A DNA stretch of 40,981 bases from IMG/VR virus record IMGVR_UViG_3300042887_000985, positions 1-40,981 of that record; one strand, 5' to 3'. This document shows, piece by piece, positions 35,124 through 40,981 of the stretch. The notes beneath the pieces are model-generated. The model made no database searches. It saw only the letters and a program-made list of their open reading frames with translations, and was not told the origin of the DNA. The DNA is from a virus. A program made the position numbers and the translations under genes. Position 1 is the first letter of the stretch, and each line of letters starts with the position of its first letter.

Positions 35124-37319
35124 ATGAAGCAAGACATCATCACCAAAGCCATTTCGTTCGTCTCTCCCAAGGCCGCTCTTGACCGCATGGTCAACCAAGC
35201 TAAACTTCGCAACTTCGGACGTTTCGATAGCGCATTGACAAGCGAGAAGCGCGGCATCAGCCGTGGCGTTAGCGGTGGCGAGGACACGGCAGGAACTCGC
35301 GAACGCTTCGCGCTCATCCGCGCCGCTCGCGATCTTGCCGACAATTTTCCGCCTGTCCGTTCTCTCCTTTTAAAATTTGCGACCTACGTTTCGGGGCGCA
35401 TCGCATACCAAGCCCGCACCGGCAACCGCGAAGCGGACACCGCTATCGAAAGATATTGGCAGAAATGGTGCAACGACTGCGATTTTCTTGGGCGTCACAA
35501 TTTCACAACGCTCCTGCAACTCGCTGTAACGGCAATGCTTCGCGATGGCGATTGTGGATTTATTATTGTTCGCGACAAAGAAGATTTGAAATTGCAGAGC
35601 GTGGAAGCCGACCGCATCGGATCGCCTTACGACCGCACGGACACGGATAAATACATCGGAGGCATCAACGTAGACGACTATGGAAGACCCGTTTCATACA
35701 CTATTTTCACGCGCACTATCAATAACCAGTATATTTCTCCTGTTGATATTGTTGCAAAGGAGTTTATACACTTGTTCGACGCAGCAAGACTTGACGAATA
35801 TCGCGGGCGCTCTGCTTTCGCTACTGCGCTGAACGCAACGCGCGACTTGCAGGAAGCGATCAAAGCCGAAGTGCAAGCGATCAAGTACGCTTCGTATCAG
35901 TCCGGAGTCATCACCACCGAATCAGGCGCAGCCGACGCAGGCGACTACTTCGCTCGCGGAAACTCAAACGATCAAGGCCAAGTCGCACGCCTTCAGTCGC
36001 TCGATCCTGGAACGGTCAACTATCTATCCGCAGGCGAGAAAATGGAAATGTTCAAGTCGGATCGTCCGACCGGAGCATTCGGAGAGTTCATCCGCTTGGT
36101 GCAGGCGCACATTTGCATGGCAGTCGGCTTGCCTTACGGCTTCGCATTCGACGCCGACAAGTCGGGGCCAATGGCAAGGATGGAGGCCGCGATGGCCGAG
36201 CGAACATTTCTTCGGTGGCGTGGACTCTTGGAAGGTCAATTTCTCAACCGCATCAAAAATGTTATCTTGCTGGATGCCGCTTCGCGTGGACTCATTCCAG
36301 ATTCCGAATACCTTCTTGATGGCCGCTGGTGCTGGCCTGCAAAGGTTTCGATTGACTACGGACGCGAAGCAAATGCCGACATCAATTTGTGGAAAGCTGG
36401 TTTGAAGACAGCAGGACAAATTTATAGCGACATGGGCGAGGACTACGAAGAAGCACTCCGCGCACGCGCCAAAGAAGCGAACATGATCAAGGAGTTAGGT
36501 CAAGAGTTTGACATCAATCCGTCTCGCATTTCAGATTCTGTACCGACAAGTACAAACGACTCAGAGCAAAAGCCTTTACCGCTAATTGAAAGCATTGGAG
36601 CAAACGGAACATTCGCGGTTTCAACCATCCTCACGCAACTAGCCTCTGGCGGATTGTCCGCTGAACAAGTGGCTGTGATCCTACGAGTTGTTTTCGGAAT
36701 GGATGAGGCGAGCGCCGCCGAATTAGTTAAATCTCAATCTCCGCAAAGTGAAGTTCAAGCGACAGAACAGCCTTCCGCACTCGCAGACGAGAACAAACCC
36801 AGCAAGGGCATGATCGAGGAGGCATTTAAGGGCTTAAAGTGGCGCGAAGAATACAACCGAGGCGGGACAGCGGTAGGAGTTGCCCGCGCTCGCGACATTT
36901 CGAACGGCAAGAATCTTTCCGACGATACCGTTAAAAGAATGCACTCCTTTTTTTCACGTCACGAAGTCGATAAAAAAGGCCAAGGATTCACTCCAGATGA
37001 AGACGGCTTCCCATCCGCAGGCCGCATTGCATGGGCATTGTGGGGCGGCGACGCAGGACAGACTTGGGCCGCCGATAAGGTTAAAGGAATGCAGGCATCG
37101 CAGCCCGAACAGATGAAAGTCTCGCTCGCCGTCCGCGATACGTTTGGACGCATCACCGGCTTTGAAACAAAGCACGAACTCGTTATGCCGACTCCAGAAA
37201 AAGACGAAGAGCAAGACGACTTTATTGGTCGGTGCATGGTGAGCGGAACGATGACGAGCGAATATCCAGACGAGAGCCAGCGCGTAGCGGTCTGCTCTGC
37301 ACAATGGGAGAAAAAATAA
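35124..37319 (+). CDS. Portal protein, lambda family, with C-terminal extension, 731 aa
   Basis: Residues 1-500 match lambda-type portals: ALIRAARDLADNFPPVRSLL, WCNDCDFLGRHNFTTLL, MLRDGDCGFIIVRDKEDLK, EFIHLFDAARLDEYRGRSA, and PYGFAFDADKSGPMARMEAA. After a variable linker comes an added module near 560-665: HSFFSRHEVDKKGQGF, then FPSAGRIAWALWGGDAGQTWA, known in other phage structural genes as a small domain. The end (EEQDDFIGRCMVSG, SEYPDESQRVAVC) is a further module with two cysteines, also found in phage head proteins. Lambda portals are nearer 530 residues, so about 200 residues are extra. Confidence 0.9.
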   Translation: MKQDIITKAISFVSPKAALDRMVNQAKLRNFGRFDSALTSEKRGISRGVSGGEDTAGTRERFALIRAARDLADNFPPVRSLLLKFATYVSGRIAYQARTGNREADTAIERYWQKWCNDCDFLGRHNFTTLLQLAVTAMLRDGDCGFIIVRDKEDLKLQSVEADRIGSPYDRTDTDKYIGGINVDDYGRPVSYTIFTRTINNQYISPVDIVAKEFIHLFDAARLDEYRGRSAFATALNATRDLQEAIKAEVQAIKYASYQSGVITTESGAADAGDYFARGNSNDQGQVARLQSLDPGTVNYLSAGEKMEMFKSDRPTGAFGEFIRLVQAHICMAVGLPYGFAFDADKSGPMARMEAAMAERTFLRWRGLLEGQFLNRIKNVILLDAASRGLIPDSEYLLDGRWCWPAKVSIDYGREANADINLWKAGLKTAGQIYSDMGEDYEEALRARAKEANMIKELGQEFDINPSRISDSVPTSTNDSEQKPLPLIESIGANGTFAVSTILTQLASGGLSAEQVAVILRVVFGMDEASAAELVKSQSPQSEVQATEQPSALADENKPSKGMIEEAFKGLKWREEYNRGGTAVGVARARDISNGKNLSDDTVKRMHSFFSRHEVDKKGQGFTPDEDGFPSAGRIAWALWGGDAGQTWAADKVKGMQASQPEQMKVSLAVRDTFGRITGFETKHELVMPTPEKDEEQDDFIGRCMVSGTMTSEYPDESQRVAVCSAQWEKK

Positions 37320-37733
37320 ATGATCACACACGGAATCGCACTCGAAGCAAAGAAAGCACTCATCACCGGAGTCCACCAACCCGGCGACGACTATCGGATC
37401 GCGCTTTACAGCGCGTCGGCAAAGATCGGGCCGACGACAAAAGCCTATACAACCGAAGGCGAGATAAAGGGAATGGGCTACACCGCAGGGGGCGTAGCAC
37501 TCAAGGGGCATCGTACGGGCATCATCGGCAAAAATGCCTTTATAACATTTGATGACGTTGTCCTAAAATCCGCAACCTTCGCCGCAGGTGGAGCGATGAT
37601 CTACAACGCCAGCAAAGGCAACGCAACCTTGTGCGTTCTCAACCTCGGAGCCGAGCGGCACGTTTATGACGGCGCGTTTGAACTCAAATTTCCCAAGCCA
37701 ACCGAAACCACCGCATTGATTTTACTCGCTTAA
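37320..37733 (+). CDS. Small virion-associated protein, 137 aa (copy B)
   Basis: Same length and order as the copy at 90-503. Differences cluster in the second half: S-A-T-F-A-A-G for S-V-T-F-A-A-A, and LCVLNLGAERHVYDGAF for LIVLSIGTEKHVYNSTF, about 13 in 137 overall. The identical start and middle show that constraint lies in the N-terminal half. Confidence 0.75.
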   Translation: MITHGIALEAKKALITGVHQPGDDYRIALYSASAKIGPTTKAYTTEGEIKGMGYTAGGVALKGHRTGIIGKNAFITFDDVVLKSATFAAGGAMIYNASKGNATLCVLNLGAERHVYDGAFELKFPKPTETTALILLA

Positions 37734-37735
37734 AT

Positions 37736-38017
37736 ATGAAACCAACCAATCCAATCGTCATCGACGGAGAAACCTACGACATTTATACGATCAATCTCGC
37801 GATCACGTCCGTTGTAAATCCAGACGCAAGCGAAGACGCGAATGTGGCGATGCGCCTTGTGCCAACTCGGGTCGCGAATGGCGAAGTCATTCTTGCCAAC
37901 GACTACGCTCGCACGATGGCACTCGGCAGCGTTGAGAATGTTGACCAACCTACTAAGACCGCAGTGGCTCAAATCTCCGCAAGCATTCAAGAATTTATTT
38001 ACGCGAAGGGGCTGTAA
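37736..38017 (+). CDS. Conserved small hypothetical protein, 93 aa (copy B)
   Basis: Two substitutions compared with 506-787 (I8V and Q25N), though the DNA differs at more positions, so most changes are synonymous. The ribosome site of the following gene (AAGGGG) is better here than in copy A (AAGGGA). Function as described for copy A is unknown. Confidence 0.7.
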   Translation: MKPTNPIVIDGETYDIYTINLAITSVVNPDASEDANVAMRLVPTRVANGEVILANDYARTMALGSVENVDQPTKTAVAQISASIQEFIYAKGL

Positions 38018-38020
38018 AAA

Positions 38021-39577
38021 ATGGCACTTATTCTTTCGGCGGCAACGGGAAATTTCAACGCTGGCGCGACTTGGGTCGGGGGCATTGTGCCTACGGTTGG
38101 CGATGAGGCAAGAGCATCGACGGGACACACAATCACGATCACCGCAAGCGTAACTTGCACCGAGATTTCAAATGCAGGGACAGGTACATATGTTCTCCAG
38201 AGCGGCGTGACTTTAACGGCAAATGTCACGAACAAATCAACGACCGTCAACGTCAACTGCTTATCCTTTTCGGCAGTCTCGCCTGCAACGGCAACGATTG
38301 TCGGGAACGTAACAGGCGGGGCTGCGTCCAATGGGTCGCCCCTTGCAGGAAGTGGAGCGATTCTTAATTCCTCAACAGGCACATTGATTGTGCAGGGGAA
38401 TGTCGTAGGCGGAAGCAACGTCAATTGCATCGGAGCTTTTAACTCCTCGACAGGGACAATTTCGATCACCGGTAACGTGACGGGAGGAACGGGAAACCAA
38501 TGTCACGGAATTTACAATTCATCAACGGGGACGATTTCAACTAGCGGGAATGTCGCCGGAGGAAGCGGGGCAACGGCAACGGGGGCAATCAATGCCGCAG
38601 CGGGAACTTTGACTATAACCGGCAACGTATCCGGCGGCACGATTGGAACGGCACTCGGAGTAAGCAATACTTCAACGGGAACGGTCACAATAACCAGCAC
38701 CACTATTTCTGGGACGGTTGCTATCGCCGTATCAAATTCAGTCGGCGGAACGGTGAATGTGACAGGCAACGTGACTGGTGGAACCGCCACTAATGTCTGT
38801 GGCATAAACAATGTTGGGGTAGGAACCGTCAACGTGACAGGCAATGTCACGGGCGGAACGGTGGTCGCCACCTCGCACGGCTTAAATAATGCCTCGACAG
38901 GGATCGTCGCCGTTACTGGAATCTGCACCGGAGGTGCGGCTGGAGCGGCTGGAGCAAATAATGCTGCGGCCGGAACAATCACAACAACCCGCGCAAAGGG
39001 TAACGGATTCGGTATCGGTTCCGTAGCTACTGCTGCTGGCGTTGGAATTGCATCCGTGCAATCGTCAATTACAAAAATCGAAGAACTGGAATTTGGTGCA
39101 TTGGGAATGTCTCCCGTATCTGGGCCGTGCTACATAACACCACTCACAACGAACGTAGCAATTTTCACAAAATACCCTGGCGGAACAGGGACTAAAACTT
39201 TGGTTGATGCAACGGCATCCGCAGGAATGCCTGCGATAACAGACGTTCGTTTCGGCACAAGCTACGCAAGCGGAGCATTGACGGGCGTTGCATATATTCC
39301 ATCGGCGTCAAGCGTTGGTTTCGGCGTCCCCGTGGACAACACAACAGGAACGGCAACACTCACCGCCGCCAACGTCCGCGCTGCAATAGGCATGGCCTCA
39401 GCTAACCTCGATACGCAACTCTCTACAATTTCAACAAAGGCATCGGAGGTTCACGCAATCCACGGCCTCGACATAGCCAACGCGCTAACGGTCACGCCTA
39501 CGAGCAGAACATCGGGCGCGATCACTCAAGCGATCACTGGAGACGGAACCACAAACACCGTAGTAACGAGGGTCTAA
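38021..39577 (+). CDS. Beta-solenoid repeat virion protein, 518 aa (copy B)
   Basis: Same length as copy A. Substitutions fall mainly on the variable positions of the solenoid turns (for example TIGTALGVSNTSTG for TISTAIGINNSSTG), while glycine/asparagine turn positions and the C-terminal helix are kept. No repeat unit has been gained or lost. Confidence 0.75.
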   Translation: MALILSAATGNFNAGATWVGGIVPTVGDEARASTGHTITITASVTCTEISNAGTGTYVLQSGVTLTANVTNKSTTVNVNCLSFSAVSPATATIVGNVTGGAASNGSPLAGSGAILNSSTGTLIVQGNVVGGSNVNCIGAFNSSTGTISITGNVTGGTGNQCHGIYNSSTGTISTSGNVAGGSGATATGAINAAAGTLTITGNVSGGTIGTALGVSNTSTGTVTITSTTISGTVAIAVSNSVGGTVNVTGNVTGGTATNVCGINNVGVGTVNVTGNVTGGTVVATSHGLNNASTGIVAVTGICTGGAAGAAGANNAAAGTITTTRAKGNGFGIGSVATAAGVGIASVQSSITKIEELEFGALGMSPVSGPCYITPLTTNVAIFTKYPGGTGTKTLVDATASAGMPAITDVRFGTSYASGALTGVAYIPSASSVGFGVPVDNTTGTATLTAANVRAAIGMASANLDTQLSTISTKASEVHAIHGLDIANALTVTPTSRTSGAITQAITGDGTTNTVVTRV

Positions 39578-39581
39578 GCGG

Positions 39582-40031
39582 ATGTTAGCTTCCCTGCTCA
39601 TCGCAACGCAGGGCTTATTGCCAAGCCCAACGCCGCTTTCAATCGGCGTTCAAGGCTTGCTGTTCGTTCCGGTCGTCCCGCCTGTTCCTATTTCTCCAAC
39701 CGATCTTCCAGGCGGAGGCGGAAGAGGGCGCGAAGAACGCAAAGTTACGGTCAAAGTTCGCGGCAACCGTCTTGTGTTCTCGGTCGCGAATGTGGATGTA
39801 TGCGCCGGTTCGCGCATTCAAGTTGTAGGCTCATCTTGCTTCTCGAATGCTGGCGAGGCAGGGCTTTCGATCAGCACAAAAACAACGGTGCTAGGCAGTC
39901 GCAATCATGCGGGAGTGAGTCGCGCAGGGCTTTCTATTTCCAGCACGTTCAACGTCATCGGATGCGAGGAAGAGAACGAGTTAGAAGTTTATTTGATGGC
40001 GCAAGCGGCGATGGCATTGATGGATGACTAA
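39582..40031 (+). CDS. Variable small virion protein, 149 aa (copy B)
   Basis: Ends identical with copy A; residues 57-128 replaced at many sites (RGNRLVFSVANVDVCAGSRI and SISTKTTVLGSRNHAGVSRA in this copy). About 32 of 149 residues differ, against about 4 of 285 in the following protease gene. The acidic C-terminal helix is unchanged. Confidence 0.7.
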   Translation: MLASLLIATQGLLPSPTPLSIGVQGLLFVPVVPPVPISPTDLPGGGGRGREERKVTVKVRGNRLVFSVANVDVCAGSRIQVVGSSCFSNAGEAGLSISTKTTVLGSRNHAGVSRAGLSISSTFNVIGCEEENELEVYLMAQAAMALMDD

Positions 40032-40050
40032 TTGACATCCGCGCCTTCGC

Positions 40051-40908
40051 ATGGATGTCATCGAAGGCGTATCAATAATTTCAATCGGCGAAGCGAAGGG
40101 CCACGGACTCTACGTTGACGAAACAACTTTGATGCAAGTCAAAGAGTGCGCCGAAAGCTACAAGGGCGGCGTCAAGGTCAACCTCGACCACGGTGCAGGG
40201 ATCAAGGACATCGTCGGATTCGTGAACAATTTTCGCATCGTCGGGAAACAACTCTTGGGCGATCTCAACCTTCTCGAAACATCGCCCATGCGCGACTACG
40301 TCCTGGAGATTTCAAGCAAACTGCCGGACACATTTGGAATCAGCATCGCTTTCAGCGGCCCGATCCGCGAAGTGGAGGGCCTCGCCTTCGCAAGTTGCAC
40401 CGAACTCTACAGCGCCGATCTCGTGCAAACACCAGCCGCAAATGCGACAGGTCTTTTTAGTTTTACCGCAAAGCAAGTTGACAAATTTTTCAAAGAAATG
40501 GAAGACGCAACAATTGAAATCGAACCAAAGGAGGACGAAGTCAGCATCGCCGACATCGTTTCTCGTCTCGCAGCTCTCGAAACCGCATTCGGCGACTACA
40601 AGAGCAAAATGGAAATGCCAGCCGAAGAGATGGCAGCCGAGCCTATGAAGGAAGAAATGGCCGCTGAACTCAGCGTCATTTCCAAGCTCGAAGCAAAACT
40701 CGACTCGATCATCTCGAACTTCGGAGCCGCTCCAGTAAAGGCATCCGTAGTTGCCGAGGAGAAAGCGGTCGAAAAATTCGACCTCAAAGCAGTCATCACC
40801 CAGAAAACCGAGGAACTCGGCAGCCGCACCGAAGCGATCCGCTTTGCAATGCGAAACCACCGCGAAGCCTACATCGAGGCCCGCGATAACAACGAACTCA
40901 ACTTTTAA
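40051..40908 (+). CDS. S78-like prohead protease with scaffold, 285 aa (copy B)
   Basis: Proposed catalytic His47, Ser98 and Glu118 are kept. Changes from copy A: T102S, S146F, Q148E and P193M. The upstream TTGACA (40032-40037) is also preserved at the same spacing. Role as for copy A. Confidence 0.85.
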   Translation: MDVIEGVSIISIGEAKGHGLYVDETTLMQVKECAESYKGGVKVNLDHGAGIKDIVGFVNNFRIVGKQLLGDLNLLETSPMRDYVLEISSKLPDTFGISIAFSGPIREVEGLAFASCTELYSADLVQTPAANATGLFSFTAKQVDKFFKEMEDATIEIEPKEDEVSIADIVSRLAALETAFGDYKSKMEMPAEEMAAEPMKEEMAAELSVISKLEAKLDSIISNFGAAPVKASVVAEEKAVEKFDLKAVITQKTEELGSRTEAIRFAMRNHREAYIEARDNNELNF

Positions 40909-40921
40909 TCCCAACTAATTT

Positions 40922-40981
40922 ATGGCAACACAAAACGACCTAGGAATCCGGAGTTTTAACTTCGCTTCCGCTATCAGCGCC
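40922..40981 (+). CDS. Capsid cement protein, N-terminal 20 codons (copy B, cut by window end)
   Basis: Identical to 3692-3751, reading ATQNDLGIRSFNFASAIS up to the end of the window. It lies inside the 127-bp identical segment, so it is the point where both strain versions become the same sequence. Only a fragment is here; the full gene is at 3692-4054. Confidence 0.9.
   Translation, partial: MATQNDLGIRSFNFASAISA

Larger units (their letters stand above)
37231..40981. repeat. Copy B of the terminal direct repeat
   Basis: The counterpart of copy A, offset exactly 37,230 bp. The 3' 127 bp (40855-40981) are identical with 3625-3751, and the remainder differs at scattered sites. This copy continues directly from the complete portal gene. 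Confidence 0.95.

Noticed and set aside
1-40981. Lysogeny genes, tRNAs, insertion sequences, CRISPR arrays
   Set aside because: No integrase, excisionase, CI-like repressor, transposase, tRNA cloverleaf or regularly spaced array was recognised by reading both strands.
1-40981. A true tandem duplication of 3.7 kb in one genome
   Set aside because: The exact 127-bp identical end coinciding with the window end, and divergence everywhere else in the repeat, fit strain paths in an assembly better than a duplication.

Overview
The window looks like one complete genome of a tailed double-stranded DNA phage with a lambda-type virion (siphovirus), read slightly more than once around. All supported genes lie on the + strand. 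Offset by exactly 37,230 bp, bases 1-3751 recur at 37231-40981 without net insertion or deletion. The two copies differ at many positions but are identical over the last 127 bp (3625-3751 = 40855-40981). I read this as a circularly mapping genome of about 37.2 kb, assembled through a stretch where two co-occurring strains differ. Most genes are packed with ATGA, TAATG or even TTGA stop/start overlaps. No integrase, excisionase, CI-like repressor, tRNA or CRISPR array was seen, so a strictly lytic life style is the simplest reading. The host is not given by the sequence. Autotransporter-type beta-strand repeats in one virion gene and sparse Shine-Dalgarno sites would fit a Gram-negative host, perhaps of the Verrucomicrobiota/PVC group, but this is a weak inference.

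Layout in functional order. Packaging and head: small terminase (32031), three small ORFs including a 24-residue membrane peptide, large terminase of the GpA family (32973), gpW-like joining protein (34871), portal with a long C-terminal extension (35124). Then (copy A 90-3678, copy B 37320-40908) come two small virion proteins, a beta-solenoid protein, a 149-residue variable protein and an S78-like maturation protease fused to a scaffold. Next are the capsid cement protein (3692) and major capsid protein (4068), closed by a strong terminator. Glycosylation cassette (5105-8256): a two-domain GT2 glycosyltransferase, a small coiled-coil protein, a DUF5672-like protein and a GT-B-like protein sit between capsid and connector genes. 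Connector, fibres and tail (8272-19442): connector protein, a collagen-like fibre, a beta-strand-repeat protein, tail terminator, tail tube, tail assembly chaperones G/GT with a canonical GGGAAAC -1 frameshift site, an 852-residue tape measure, and tail-tip/fibre genes.

Lysis (19442-20404): two holin-like membrane proteins, a small lipoprotein and an M15 peptidase endolysin, followed by small conserved ORFs and a metallophosphoesterase. Early region (about 21950-31884): a possible translated leader, then a DNA-modification pair (GNAT-like/methyltransferase fusion plus a cysteine-rich radical-SAM-like protein, both AT-rich). Recombination and replication genes follow: RuvC-like resolvase, Sak4-like ATPase, PD-(D/E)XK nuclease, SSB-like protein with a DDIPF tail, replication initiator, a candidate origin with five ACCCAA hexamers spaced exactly 11 bp, and a DnaB-like helicase. 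A Mom-family DNA hypermodification enzyme and an HTH protein end the region.

Most unusual points: the likely base-modification set (GNAT-methyltransferase fusion, radical-SAM-like protein, Mom); a three-enzyme glycosylation cassette inside the head operon; the phased origin repeats next to a possibly truncated initiator; a TTGAC(A/G) motif recurring 13-18 bp before start codons; and very uneven divergence between the two copies of the terminal region, centred on one small virion protein.
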